Assembly (NCBI RefSeq): GCF_902806685.2
Contig: NC_048556.1
Span: forward strand, 11,990,734-12,054,733
Reading direction: 5' to 3'
Length of the DNA stretch: 64,000 bases
Origin: Maniola hyperantus
Lineage: Eukaryota; Arthropoda; Insecta; Lepidoptera; Nymphalidae
The notes beneath the pieces were generated by a model, which was not told the DNA's origin, did no database searches, and was given only the letters and a program-made list of their open reading frames with translations. How positions within the stretch are numbered: the first letter of the stretch is position 1; every line of letters starts with the position of its first letter. Of this stretch, positions 31,460-42,974 are shown in pieces. A program made the position numbers and the translations under genes.

Positions 31460-31703
31460 TCATGATCAACCCATCGCTGGCTCACTACACGGGTCTTCTC
31501 TAAGAATGAGAAGGGTTTGGTCATAGTCCACCACGCAGGCCAAGTGCGTGTTGATAGACTTTACATACCTTTGTGAACATTATGGAGAACACAGGTTTTC
31601 CTCAACATTAAAGCAAGTATATTTTAATTGTTTAAAACGCATTTAACTCCAAGAAGTTAGAAGTGCGTGCCCGGGATCGAACCACCGGCCTCCCGAAGAG
31701 GAG
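31460..31703 (-). mobile_element. SINE-D copy
   Basis: ATCATGATCAACCCATCGCTGG, GAGAAGGGTTTGGTCATAGTC, GTGCCCGGGATCGAACCACC (reversed B box). The A-box end is cut off. Confidence 0.85.
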
Positions 31704-32965
31704 AAATAACTTTGGATAAAACTGATAATGTTAATAACTAAACTGAATTTTAATATAGAGAAATATATCTATATTGTATAGTGATATTTAAATATTATAG
31801 TCTTAAAAATACTCTTCTAATATAAACAATCATTAATCATCCAAACAAAAACCGTCCAAAATTGCGGTATCCCAAATAGGACGGGATAATATGTATGCAC
31901 GTCAGCGGATAGACTTCAATACAATTATAGTGTGTAACGTGTCATTACTGAGCGTGGCTGCTTTTTGCGCTGCTTCATTATCTGTCCGTTTGTATTCGGA
32001 TCATTTCAGAGATCCTTGGTAGAAGTTCAAGACTCAATTTCACCAAGCATTTAACCCCCGTTTAGTTAAACGTTGTAATGATGATGGTATTTAATTAATT
32101 AAATTAAAATTAATTAAAATTAAACATTATTAATTGATGTAGATGATAAAGCTGTTGGTAAACCTATTAAATTTTAAAAAAATGCTATCCCTTATTGGCA
32201 GATACCATACGCGATTTTCAAAAAGAGATACAAAGAATGTTAAACTAAACTATGATTAATTTGCTTGGTGAAATTAGGCATTAGTGGCCAATTTCATAGA
32301 TTTTTCTTTTTAATATTTACTGCACGAACATAGAACCTGTTAAATGTACTTTACTCAAAAATTACTTTTCGTGTACATTAATGAAAAAATTGTGTAGTTT
32401 CCAGAATAAATTAAAAACCTCTAAAATTCCTACTGCTACAAAGGTTAAATTAACGGAGTTGTCGCTGGTCGCCAACAAACTGGCCCAACAGTTTAAGATC
32501 TTATAAGTCTTTACGTCTATGTATAATGTCTAGAAGATCCGAATGTAAGGAACCATTCCACGCAAATCAGTTTCAGCCGAAACGTTAGCGAGTTTTTGCA
32601 GCGCTTACTTAGGCCGCGCTTAGTTATGATGATGGCTCTATCAGCAAATTGGCGAGCAGTCCTAATTCCACCTGATTTGCATGTTTTATTTATAAGTGGC
32701 TCCAACTCAAATTAATTCGCTTTTTGAAACAATTTGCTCGCGTTGGGTGGTATAGTGCACCGATTTGTCTTCTTTTTTTTAACAATTTTGTAGATACTAA
32801 TCAATGTAAATCTTTGCAACGCTTGCAGCGTTTTTCGTCTACATGAATTTAATTTTGTAAGTAGCACACAAGTTTATTTAAAGATTATTCGGTACTTTTT
32901 CCGCATAAGAAAAAGCTGATATTTACGAGGGTTTTTCAAGGATTAAGTAAGTGATTTCAATCATG
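31704..32965. other. Long AT-rich unassigned stretch
   Basis: TTAATTAATTAAATTAAAATTAAT near 32090 is simple sequence. A 62-codon minus frame at 32517 shows no domain. Confidence 0.4.
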
Positions 32966-33184
32966 CATCATCATCATCATCATGATCAACCACCACTGAG
33001 CACAAGTCTCCTCTGCGCGCCACGCTGCTTGGAAGACTTCACACACCTTTCAAAACATTATGGAGATCTCTCAAGCATGCAGGTTTTCCACGATGTTTTC
33101 CGTTTTCCGAAAAGTTAGATGTGCGTGTCCGGAATCGAAGCCCCGACCTCTCGGATAGGACGAGACGTCTTAATCACTAGGTTA
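32966..33184 (-). mobile_element. SINE-D copy
   Basis: CATCATCATCATCATCATG tail, CTGAGCACAAGTCTCCTCTG, CTCAAGCATGCAGGTTTTCC and reversed B box GGAATCGAAGCC. Confidence 0.85.
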
Positions 33185-33804
33185 TTTGAATTTAAGAAAT
33201 CAAAATTATCATTGAAGGTCCGTCAATGAGGCGTTAAATGGAACTAATAATGAACAGGCTTATAACTATTAAAATAATGCCATACATTTAGGCATAGAAT
33301 ATATAGATCAATTCAAGGCTTAGCAACAAGTTGTAAGTGTCTGCAAAAAGTTCCACCATTGCGATAAAATGACATCACTCGTAACTAAGCTTACTGATTT
33401 TTTTCTAGAAAAGCTATTAGCCGTTGAGTAGGCTTTTATTGGATGCTACAAGAATTAAGATAACCTTTTTTTTCAATTCGCTAATATGGTGTCGATATTA
33501 TCCGCTTGGAGTAAAAAAAAACTGAGATTCACTTAGAATGGAGAGATTTAAACTTTAGAGCGGTTATTGTGATTAATTATATAAAAAAACCGGTCAAGTG
33601 CGAGTCGCACTCGCAAACGAAGGGTTCCTTACCATTGTCCAAGATATACCTAGCACTGTTTTGTAAAACACTGCAAGTTAATGATGGACTGCGCTTTAAC
33701 TACGCTTTGTCAACTAAAATAACATTTTATTCTTATTATCCTTTTCTACATAGTCCTATCTGTGACTAATGTAACATTAAGATATCTTTGCTGATGTATA
33801 GAAT
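33185..33804. other. Unassigned, with a repeat H edge
   Basis: ACCGGTCAAGTGCGAGTCGC at 33589 is the reversed edge of repeat H; a 66-codon frame over it is not a gene. Confidence 0.45.
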
Positions 33805-34108
33805 ACTAGAGGATGCCCGTGAATTCGTTCGCGTGGGCAGGTTTTTAAAAATCCCGTGGAAACTCTTTAATTTTCCGGGGTAAAAAGTTGCCTATGTCAA
33901 TTTCCGGGATGCAAGCTACCTCTATCATTTAATTCTATCATTTTCCGGGACTAAAAGTAGTCTAAGTCCTTCTCCGGAAAGTTAACTCTATACCAAATTT
34001 TATCAAAAGCTAGCAGACAGACAGACGGACAGACGGACGGACGGACGGACAGGCGGACGGACGGACAGACAGACAGACACGCTTTCGCAGTTATAATATT
34101 AGTATGGC
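33805..34108 (-). mobile_element. Helitron-C copy with expanded microsatellite
   Basis: ACTAGAGGATGCCCGTGAATTCG, CCTATGTCAATTTCCGGGATG, AAGCTAGCAGACAGACAG, a long GACG/GACA array (about 34015-34078) and TTATAATATTAGTATGG. One internal segment (TTTTCCGGGACTAAAAGTAG) is duplicated. Confidence 0.85.
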
Positions 34109-35331
34109 CTAGAAACTAGAAAAGTTGGTGGTTTTCAATCAGTTCGACCGTGAACGTCATTATTTTCAACTATGGTTATAAATCTCTATCAATATGTTAG
34201 GTTCAATGGGTAGGTGGTGTGAGTGACCAATTTTATTTGGCTTGGGGTTATTTGTCAAAGTTTATTGCTTGGGCGAATGTTATAGCGAATAGACATTTAT
34301 CATATTTTGATTCATCTGGAAATATTGAAATTAATTGTATTTTTTACAGCTGTATGCCTCTGGATACCCATACGTTATTTTTTATGCAAAACGCATTTAT
34401 TTTCTGTGTTTAAAAGATTTTATTACTATGTAATATAGGTATTTTGTACAATCCACTAGCACACGACACTAGTTTGTGAAGTCTGCTGTGGTGCTGTCTG
34501 TCTGTGGTGGTGCTCTTACAAATAATTAAAACTCGGGTTTGATTACCGATTGGGTTCAATTCGGAAATTAATATTTAGATGTTAATAACATAGCCAGCCT
34601 AGATTTTGTTAAAGGTTTGTAAAACATTATCATAAAAACTAGAATTCGGTAGGTAGATTTTAAATTATATTTTTCGGTTGAGTTGGGAATACTCATAGAA
34701 CAAATAATAACAAATAATTGCTGTCGGATGAGTAAGGAATACAAATCGGTTGAGTAAGGAAATAAAAATGTCTGGGATGAGACGTCATAGGATGAATACG
34801 AAACAACCCACTTTGGTCCATTATAATTATATGTAATTATTTACTAAAATATCAGTATTTTTCTAAATGGCCTTGATCAAGAATCGAACCTGCAATTGCA
34901 TTTCGTGACGTAATAACTTGCATTTTGCACCGCAATAAATGCAGTCGTGCTTACATAACTGGCAGTAGATCAAAAGTTAACAGTTAACATAATTTACAGT
35001 GCAAAGTTTCAGGTTCGATTACCGCTTGTGGCAGGCTCGAGCCGTATTGCGGCGAGTGTTTTCGTTCACTTCAAATGGTTCATGCCAAGTGGTCACTTAC
35101 TTACTTTCACTTTAAATGTCGTTTGTTCGAGAAAGTTTATAATGTAGGGAACCCTGAGATAAATTATTGCAAATTAATTACTTATCTATGCCTTTTGCTA
35201 TTATCTTTGACTTCTCTCGCCTCGCACAAGAAAGTTGCACAAAGTCTCGGGTTCTTATTTACTTAGCAAAATACTTATTTATTGTAAACATGGTGTTGTG
35301 AGTTCTCCTTCTCCATAATAGAGCCTCGATA
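34109..35331. other. Long unassigned stretch
   Basis: Two B-box-like motifs face each other (GAATCGAACCTGC near 34878 and CAGGTTCGATTACC near 35010), possibly decayed SINE heads. Short frames at 34219 and 35075 show no domain. Confidence 0.4.
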
Positions 35332-35396
35332 GCTCAACGGTTGAGGAGCGGACTGAAAACCGAAAGGTCGCCGGTTCAAATCCCACCCGTTGCATA
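35332..35396 (+). pseudogene. tRNA-derived SINE head (Phe-like, GAA in loop)
   Basis: GCCTCGATAGCTCAACGGTTGAG (A box) and GTCGCCGGTTCAAATCCCAC (B box) at tRNA spacing, with CTGAAAA in the anticodon-loop position. Acceptor ends do not pair and the anticodon stem is poor, so I call it a SINE head and not a working tRNA. Confidence 0.6.
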
Positions 35397-35419
35397 TATC
35401 TACAGTTTAATGTAGCACA

Positions 35420-35651
35420 TCAGTACCCATATTATAAATATAAAAGTGTGTTTGTTTGTTGGTTTGTTGATTTGTCCTTCAATCACGTCGCACCAGAGCA
35501 ACGGATCAACGTGATTTTTGCATGGGTATAGTTAAAGACGTGGAGAGTGACATAGGCTACCTTATTTTATCCCGGGAAATCAATGAGTTCCCACGGGATT
35601 TTTATAAATCTAAATCCACGCGTACGAAGTAGAGCAAAAATTGCGAGCATG
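35420..35651 (+). mobile_element. Helitron-B copy
   Basis: TCAGTACCCATATTATAAAT head, CAATCACGTCGCACCAGAG, GACGTGGAGAGTGACATAGG, ATCCACGCGTACGAAGTAG. The end is disrupted by a short insertion before GCGAGCATGAAAG. Confidence 0.85.
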
Positions 35652-35738
35652 AAAGTGTAAATCAAGTGCAGATTTCAATGATAAAAACATACTTTACATT
35701 AATATACTTTACATATTAAATATACTTATTGTTAACTG

Positions 35739-36094
35739 GATGATGCCTGCGACTTCGTCCGCGTGGATTTAGGTTTTTAAAAATCCCGTGGGAACTCTTT
35801 CATATTCCGGGATGGATAGCCTATGCCCAGTGGCGTGCATAGGGTTTAAAGCCAGGGTAAGCAGTAGTTAGGTAAGCAAGTCAAAGAATAATGAGCATTG
35901 AGCAATTTCAACCGAGTTAACTATTTCTTGGGTAAGCAGCGCTTTTACGCCTCTATGAGTTGCACGCCACTGCCTATGCCCTTCCCCGGGATATAAGCTA
36001 ACTCTGTACCAACCCAATCAAAATCGGTTAAACTGTTGAGCCGTAAAAAGCTAGCAGACAGACAGACACACTTTTGCATTTATATATTTTTTTT
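35739..36094 (-). mobile_element. Helitron-C copy split by a hAT-type element
   Basis: ATGATGCCTGCGACTTCGTCC, GATTTAGGTTTTTAAAAATCC and GGGATGGATAGCCTATGCC precede, and CCTATGCCCTTCCCCGGGAT to ACACACTTTTGCATTTATA follows the hAT insertion at 35828-35972. Confidence 0.85.
35828..35972. mobile_element. Non-autonomous hAT-type element, 145 bp
   Basis: Inverted ends CAGTGGCGTGCA ... TTGCACGCCACTG and a perfect 8-bp duplication CCTATGCC (35820-35827, 35973-35980). It shares GCCAGGGTAAGCAGTAG-like and TTTTACGCCTCTATGAGTTG internal sequence with the 173-bp copy at 10488. Confidence 0.92.
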
Positions 36095-36417
36095 AAATTA
36101 TTATTATTATATTTTGTTCATGTTTGGAAAGCATAGATCTAATTACGTAATCAACAATTAACACGTCATTCAGCGTATACCTAATCACTGGATCGCGACA
36201 CTGGACAGCAAAGCGTGCTGTTTGCTGCTAGCACGAAAGTGTAGGCGACACAGACACCACATCAATCAGGAACGCAGAGATGGAAATCACTCAAACTTAG
36301 TTGATAACGATAGCTGCAAGTGTCGCTACTAGATGGCATTAACAGTCGCTTCAGTACTGAGCACGTACTGAGTGAACATACCTACATATCACAAATTTCT
36401 TCACTGGCAGCAAGCGA
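36095..36417. other. Unassigned
   Basis: No frame or repeat recognised. Confidence 0.4.
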
Positions 36418-36489
36418 ACCGTAGCTTAGTGGTCAGAGCGTCGGGCGCGATCCCAGGAGAAGCGGGTTCGATTCCTGTCTGTCCGCAAT
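36418..36489 (+). pseudogene. tRNA-like sequence or SINE head
   Basis: CCGTAGCTTAGTGGTCAGAG (A box) and AGCGGGTTCGATTCCTGTC (B box) at tRNA distance. Only about four of seven acceptor pairs form, so a SINE head or tRNA pseudogene is more likely than a working tRNA. Confidence 0.45.
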
Positions 36490-38034
36490 TTTTGATATGT
36501 ATTTAAAATTACTCAAACTTAACAGTTAACAACTAAAACGGACACCTTAGAAGCTTTCCAAACAACAAAATGTATTTACAGACAGACAGACAGACAAAAA
36601 TTTTAAAAACGTGCGAGACAGTTATGGTACAGATCAAGTAACCATATGAGCTTAATTTGAGGTAGTTATTTCGAAATTACAGACAGACCAATTTTTTTTA
36701 ATAGTATAGATATTTGAATCGGGAAAAGCGTTATTATTGGTATAGAACCCAAAACAATATTGTTTTTCTGAACTGTTCAGAAATTTTCCTGATGCCTTAA
36801 GAAATAATCTTTTAGATGCAGATTGCTTACCCATTCAAAGGCATAACCCCCTGTTTTTGCATCGAGGGTTGATAAATCCAGCCAATACCAATGACGAGAT
36901 GCATCAATCAAAACTCAAACGTTTCATAAAGCAATTAATAACGCACCCCGCCCTAGTTTATCAATAATCACAATATTATTTCAAGGAAGGATAAAAACTA
37001 GACCATACAAAAATATTTTTCTCCGGCGCCACAGATTATAAGCTGATTTCAATGAGATTTGAAATTGAATAGCATAAGCCGCGCGGGTACGAGACAACAT
37101 CAATATAGACCATTGATACAAAATACTAAAGATATACACTGCCTTAGAAATATAACTCGTTAGTTGTACATCGACTTTTAGAAAGATTTCGACTTCGTAG
37201 AGCGTTGTCTCTGTCACTCATACCTTCATGACCAACTGTGTCGTAACCGTGTCTTCTTGTAATCTTGTCTTGTAATCTTCATCCACGAAAAAATAAACTT
37301 TTCGAGGTCCCACATCATCGCACTGTTGCTAGAGCTATGGCACCTATACCGCGTTCATTGGCATCGTTCAACGCGCTTTGGGACAATTGCTCAATGGGAC
37401 CCATTCAATGACGGGTGTACAATTTTGATTCGGGAATTACTGAAGTACGCGAAGAGCATTGCATGAATATGTCATTCAATGTTCTCAGCGTACATTCAAA
37501 GTCCTTTAATGTTTTATCGTTTTGTATTTTGTGTCTTTTTTGTAACTTTATTTGTATTTAAATTTATCATTAATCATCTAGCTAGTGTACGTGGCACTGC
37601 CGTTCCAATTAGATGAATAATATTAAATACCGCGACGGTGTGGAATGTGGATGCCCGAAATCTTAAAAGGTAGAAGCTTACGGTAGCTGACGAGACAAAG
37701 ACACGTGGCAACTATATAAAGACGATAAAAGAGAAAAAGAGGAAAAGAAAAAGATAAAGGGTTGCTAAAGGTATAAGATGGGTGGCTGACACCTGGCTAA
37801 CCCGGGGAGGATATAATCCATGCAAATAGCCCTGCTCAGTAGGCGAAGTACGGAGGGATTTTTTCCTAACCCAGAAATGAAGGTATATGTATGTTTGTGT
37901 AGTGTATCAATGGCGCAGGGTCGGAGTATTATGGGATATGGTTGTTATCGGCCCGTGTTTAGACAGCATCGGAGGCATTGTGCTCGGCTTCTCATAAATA
38001 CATTAGACATTGTCGCGTTTTTTACCCTCCACGA
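36490..38034. other. Long unassigned stretch
   Basis: TCGACTTCGTAGAGCGTTGTC near 37188 belongs to the dispersed motif also at 31040 and 54590. The 133-codon frame from 37820 runs through a GGAC microsatellite and has no domain. Confidence 0.4.
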
Positions 38035-38061
38035 CCGACGGACGGACGGACGGACGGACGG
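38035..38061. repeat. (GGAC)n microsatellite
   Basis: About six GGAC units. Confidence 0.9.
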
Positions 38062-38247
38062 CGCGGGGAATGTCGACGGCGATTCACTAATTTATTTCGG
38101 CAACTTGAATACGCCTTTTATATGGTACGACTTTGAAATCACTCTGTATGATATTCCTTATTGCTGTCGTGTCGTGTGTCGTGTGTCGTGCCTTCTTCCC
38201 ATAATTCAATTAGCTAAGTAAAGAGTTTACTAATTTATTTACTAGGT

Positions 38248-38345
38248 GGACAGACGACATCAAACGAGTCGCAGGAAGCCGCTGGATTTCGGCGGCGCAG
38301 GGCGTGTTGAAGCCTCTACAAGAGACCTATGTCTAGCACTGGAAT
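38248..38345 (+). pseudogene. LINE-1f 3' end fragment
   Basis: RWTDDIKRVAGSRWISAAQG and LKPLQETYV, then a TAG in place of the first Q of YVQQW. Both ends are cut. Confidence 0.8.
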
Positions 38346-38359
38346 CGTGACCCCTTTCC

Positions 38360-38670
38360 ATTATTCACAGTCCGGGGTTCGATCCTGGGCACACATCTCT
38401 AACTTTTTGGAGTTGTGTGCATTTTAAGCAATTAAATATCACTTGGTTTAACGGTGAAGGAAACATCGTGAGGAAACCTGCATGCTTGAAAGTTGTCCAT
38501 AATGTTTTCAATGGTGTGTAATTAAGTCTCTATTGACCAAATCTATCTCATTCTAATAGAACACTCTTGGTCAGCATCAACTCACTGCTGAGCAAGCAGC
38601 ATCAACTCATCAGTGAGTTGATGAGCAAGTGGCTGATGAACCGGCGGTGAGTTGATGACGATGATGAATA
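38360..38670 (+). mobile_element. SINE-D copy with local palindromic expansion
   Basis: B box GGGGTTCGATCCTGGGC, GAGGAAACCTGCATGCTTG, then an abnormal 3' part where CATCAACTCATCAGTGAGTTGATG forms a small palindrome (about 38603-38626), and the GATGACGATGATG tail. Confidence 0.78.
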
Positions 38671-38704
38671 CATTTTTCTGGATAAAGATTTCAAGGTTCT
38701 CCCA

Positions 38705-38907
38705 AATGTATGAAAGGAAAATGTGACTGACTGACTGATCTATCAACGCACAGCTCAAACTACTGGACGGATCAGGCTAAAAGGCATACAGATAGCTATT
38801 ATGACGTAGGATAAGAAAGGATTTTTGATAACTCAACTCCTAAGGGGGTGAAATAGGGGTTTGAAACTTGTGTAATCCACGCGGACAAAGTTGCGAGCAT
38901 AAGCTAG
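38705..38907 (+). mobile_element. Helitron-A copy
   Basis: GAAAGGAAAATGTGACTGACTG, ATCAACGCACAGCTCAAACT, CTCCTAAGGGGGTGAAATAG, GCGGACAAAGTTGCGAGC and CTAG (38904-38907) before T. Confidence 0.87.
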
Positions 38908-39210
38908 TCGCTACATATAAAGGTCTTTCTGTTCCTAAAAAGTAACGGTATTAGAGACATTAAGCACCCTGGTTTTTGCTCAGCGGCGTATACCGAACCC
39001 GCCACCTCCCAATTATAATGTAATGTATTTATTTATGCCCTCCGGACCTCTGGAGGACTCCTAAACGCGTTGTCGGAGGACAGGTGCAAGAGCATGCTTT
39101 ATAAGGAAAAGATTAGCGGAATTAGGACCAATAATGAATTGCAGGAGAAAAACACACGCCTTTGCTCACAACGGATGTAAGCCCAGATGCTGAATAATGA
39201 AAAGCTTAGA

Positions 39211-39362
39211 ATCCATACTAATATTATAAATGCGAAAGTGTGTCTGTCTGCTAGCCTTTCACGGCCCATCCGTTCAACCGATTTTGACGAAATTTGGTGC
39301 AGATATAGCTTGCATCCCGGGGAAGGACATAGGCTACTTTTTATCCCGAAAAATAAAGAAAT
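39211..39362 (+). mobile_element. Helitron-C copy, 3' truncated
   Basis: TCCATACTAATATTATAAAT, GTCTGTCTGCTAGCC, CGGCCCATCCGTTCAACCG, GAAATTTGGTGCAGATATAG, GGACATAGGCTACTTTTTAT; it ends before the hairpin. Confidence 0.85.
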
Positions 39363-39589
39363 AAGCCCCTGAGCAGTGGGGTCAAACAAAAACGACAATG
39401 GATAGAGCATCGTAATCAAATTGGGAGGGTCATAACAGCATAATGGGATCAACATGACAGTGCGCTTTGATGTGGCCGACTAATTGTTTTGTTTCGCCCA
39501 AATTGGCGTCAGTGCTTCTGGAAATTGCCAATGAAATTATTCCTTTCACGTAGGACAGTATGTGCCACTTATGATAATATGTCAATACT

Positions 39590-39660
39590 CTATCACCGAT
39601 CCGAAAGCAGATTCTATTAAGAGCTGGCAAGAAACTCCGCTTTGCTCTTTTTTTTGACCG
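39590..39660 (-). repeat. Tail F fragment
   Basis: GAAAGCAGATTCTATTAAGAG, CTGGCAAGAAACTCCGCTTTG, then a T-run. Confidence 0.65.
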
Positions 39661-39721
39661 TTTCTGCAAAAAAAATATTCAGGGTTTTCATCCAACGCAA
39701 TAGAAGCTCAATTGCGGTAGA

Positions 39722-39902
39722 GTGACAGCTACAATGTCACGATCGCAATCATCTCTGATTGGTTGATGCTCGTTCGCTATTGGCTACAATGTATTGTTGC
39801 AACAAGAATACCAAATTCAGCCAATTACAACTTTTGCAATTGTAATAATGACTGATGCCAGCATGCCGATTGCAGGATAACTCCTGCAATCGGCATGCTG
39901 GT
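39722..39902 (-). mobile_element. Probable MITE (as at 14985) with a perfect 20-bp hairpin
   Basis: The body is the reverse of 14985-15165 (CTCTGATTGGTTGATGCTCG, CAATGTATTGTTGCAAC). One end forms CCAGCATGCCGATTGCAGGA (39858-39877), a TAAC loop and the exact inverse at 39882-39901. Confidence 0.7.
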
Positions 39903-40405
39903 ATTTAATCAAAAGTTAACACCGACAGCAAAAAAAGACATTAGGTACCGCCCGCATTGACTTGCCATCCATCGTTCGGTAAGAAAGACGTTATAATTCT
40001 TGACATTTAAGCACAATATTACCTACTTATCAATATACCCCTATTGTCCTTTGGTGCAAGATTGATCGCGATTTAGTTTGACAGCACCCGAAGACCCCTT
40101 TTGTGATATAAATAATTGTTATACATCAATATCCATATGTCGGATCCAGACGTGGATATAACTTGAGTCAGATTTTATGGTACATATTGTAGACATTTGG
40201 TTTTTTTTTTCTACAAGACATTCTCAGTAGAAAAGTGTGAAAGGAACCAGGTCAAAGAGTCTCTTGAAGAATGTAGACGTACCTAGGTAGAGTCGGGGCA
40301 AAACAGCTAATAAATCAAGAGTGTCATTTATTCCTCCGTCATTAGAAGTTGCAATACGAAACAAACAAAAGCAAGTCCACCGAGTCTCGTCCTCAAGGTT
40401 CAACT
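39903..40405. other. Unassigned
   Basis: No frame or repeat recognised. Confidence 0.4.
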
Positions 40406-41253
40406 CACGGAGCGGTTTTCACCCGCGCCCGCCGCGGTTGCGGGAGAGCTGCTTTATTTCTATACTCATGAGACCGCTTGTCTGCCCCCCAATTGTGTAA
40501 GAAAAACGTATTCATCGTTATCGTAATCGTCAACAAATTATGCCCTTTAATTGGTTGTGAAAAAATTTAAACATCGAATCAACCAATCAAACGGCAGAAT
40601 TTGTTGAGTATTACGATAACGATGAATACGTTTTCTTACACAATCGGGGGACTGTTCAGGCAGCATCGCCCGCATACTTGGCGGGCGATGATCGCAAGAC
40701 CAGCGGTTATTTAGGTATTTGTAACACCAATTTTAGTTCTCGACCTGTAAACTAGGTGGCGCTAGTAGAACGCTATATCGCGCTACTCCATACCGCGGGT
40801 TCGGAAATATATCGGCCAGCTTATGTTTGTAAATTGAATAAATGAATTCCTTCGCCCGGTACTCAAACGTGAAACGAGCAACGAACTCTGCATCCAAACC
40901 TGCTGGGACATAGTTTAACGCCAGTTTCAGTAGTACCGACAAACCCTGCATCGACACCTGCTGGGACAGAGTTTTACGCTAGGTTTAAGTGTACCCACTG
41001 TCATAAACTGTAATAGTGTACGAAAATATAAAAGTTGCTCCTCTTTACTTCATCGCCTGAGAAACCCCCTCTACAGTATTTTATTTATTTACCTACGGCT
41101 GCAAAGCTGTCCAGTTTGTTTCCAGTTAGACCGCCATGGACACGCACCAGAAAAGAGCTTTATATTTACTTTACAAAATAATTAAAAAAGAAGGCCTAAA
41201 AGGTTCTGGGTGCATCCACTGACGTGGCGGGCGCGGGTAAAAACCGCTCCGTG
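40406..41253. repeat. Distant 28-bp inverted pair and an internal imperfect duplication
   Basis: CACGGAGCGGTTTTCACCCG... (40406-40433) is matched in inverse at 41226-41253 with one difference. Between them, a segment of about 60 bp containing CCTGCTGGGACA is imperfectly duplicated at about 40888-40998. Perhaps the ends of an unknown element, although a MITE lies inside. Confidence 0.5.
40485..40650. mobile_element. Palindromic MITE with C/G-run ends
   Basis: CCCCCCAATTGTGTAAGAAA and its inverse (CTTACACAATCGGGGG) close the element; ACGTATTCATCGTTATCGTA pairs with TACGATAACGATGAATACGT. CTG occurs on both flanks. A second copy is at 54999. Confidence 0.88.
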
Positions 41254-42204
41254 GGTTCCTAGCGTCAAACGGGTTCCATTCAAACGTGGCCGAGTTTATT
41301 GATGCAGTGTCGTTTGGGCCGTGATTTGTGACCAGGCACAGACTAACGCCTTGTTATAAGGCTTTTTACGTTTTTACGCGCACCATCAGTGTCGTTTTTT
41401 ATGGCATACGAGACATCGGAAGCTCAGAAGTAAATACACACCGTTTTTGCAATTTATTGCAAGATAATTATTGAAAAAGCTAGGCAACAAAGTACACACG
41501 CGTGTATAAAGCTTTCTGTTATGTTTTCTTTAGTTAAAGGGAAACGCCCATTTTTGAAATTCTAAAATAACCTAACTGCTTTATTTATTTGACTAGGGCG
41601 CAATTGCTATTGCAACCACTCAATCAAAATCGCGACCTAAACACAAAAGTATAAAATAGTCGTGAGTCTCGAGTTTGAACGAGACTGGAGTAAAAACCGT
41701 CAAACACCCGTATTTATACAAATCGAATCAAGATGGCTGCCCCATCACAGATTGCGTGACATCGGATGAGTCAAATATTATCTAATTCATTAAACTACCT
41801 TCAATAAGCTAACATTATTATTTATAGTTACTCAAGAAGACGAAATTTGATGCAGAACCTTTGGTTTAATGGACCTCTCAGACCATTCGCAGACGGCCTC
41901 ATCTGTCAAGATCAGTGGAAATCGTGTCAGAAGCTGTCATCGGGAAAGTTGTACAAACAATAATGGGCAGTGTTTTTATTTGAATAGTCCGGACGCGGGC
42001 GGTCCGGCCGGCGAGCGGACGTGACGGACGCCGACCACCGCCGCGGGCGACGCTCCCGCCGCACGACCATCCAGCTCGTCCGTACATCCGATACCACCCG
42101 ACGAGCATTACCTACATCGCTGACAGCACAATCATAACTTACAACACACAGTTTATTTGAGACGTTGCACTGTCTCGCAAGAAAAAACAATACCATGAAA
42201 AGTT
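41254..42204. other. Unassigned, with a GC-rich patch
   Basis: 41990-42080 is strongly GC-rich (GGTCCGGCCGGCGAGCGGAC, CCGCCGCGGGCGACG). Frames there on the minus strand are compositional and show no domain. Confidence 0.4.
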
Positions 42205-42630
42205 AAAGTTAGGGTTCCGTACCTCAAAAGGAAAAACGGAACCCTTATAGGATCACTTTGTTGTCTGTCTGTCGGTCTGTCGAGAAACCTACAGGGTACT
42301 TCCCGTTGACCTAGAATCATGAAATTTGGCAGGTAGGTAGGTCTTATGGCAGACATTCGGGGAAAAATCTGAAAACCGTGAATTTGTGGTTACATCACAC
42401 AAAAAAAAATGTGGTCATGAACTAATAATTAGTTTTTTCAATTTTCGAAGTAAGATAACTATATCAAGTGGGGTATCATATTATGAAAGGTCTTCACATG
42501 TGGATTCTAAAATAGATTTTTATTTATTTTTATGCATCATAGTTTTTGAATTATCGTGCAAAATGTCGATAAAATACGACTGTAGTACGGAACTCTCGTT
42601 GCGCGTGCCTGACTCGCACTTGGCCGGTTT
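42205..42630 (+). repeat. Repeat H, fullest copy
   Basis: Starts GGGTTCCGTACCTCAAAAGG, AACCCTTATAGGATCACTTTG, TTCCCGTTGACCTAGAATCAT, GTGGTTACATCACAC, GTGGGGTATCATATTATG, and ends CTGACTCGCACTTGGCCGGT. Pieces occur at 7490, 23237, 24170, 33588 and 54170. I do not know its transposon class. Confidence 0.75.
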
Positions 42631-42974
42631 TGCGGGTTTTTTTTATTTTTGAGTACAGAGAATCCTAAAAAAAGAATGGAATTGCTCCAATTCCTCAACG
42701 GGACTCTACAAACCGTCACAGTAGTTGTAAATCAAAGGAAGAATGCAACAGGCGTCGCGTCGTATAAAGAGAAAGCAGTAAAACATACCAATTGTTTGTG
42801 ATATGTGATATGTGGACCACTAACGTACCCACTAAATCTTTTCCCAATACCTTACATTTTTAAACGAGTGTGGGTTTAAGGAGACTATCTACAAAATACC
42901 TATTTTGCATATCCAAGTACAATACATGCGTATAAAAATCTGAATAGCCCTTCTACCTTCCTATTTTATATTTA

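Noticed and set aside
34015..34078. CRISPR-like periodic repeats (GACG/GACA arrays here and at 12629 and 38035)
   Set aside because: Simple 4-bp microsatellites without spacers, in an insect genome.
35332..35396. Functional tRNA-Phe gene
   Set aside because: Acceptor ends do not pair and the anticodon stem is poor; the spacing fits a SINE head.
37820..38221. 133-codon frame
   Set aside because: It passes through a GGAC microsatellite, shows no domain and ends in repetitive GTCGTGTGTCGTG.
39099..39455. 118-codon minus frame
   Set aside because: It lies across a Helitron-C copy and changes composition at the element edge, so it is a chance frame.
40438..40957. LTR-like signals (AATAAATG, TAGGTGGCGC) around 40740-40860
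   Set aside because: No paired end, primer site or TATA box could be placed; left as unassigned.
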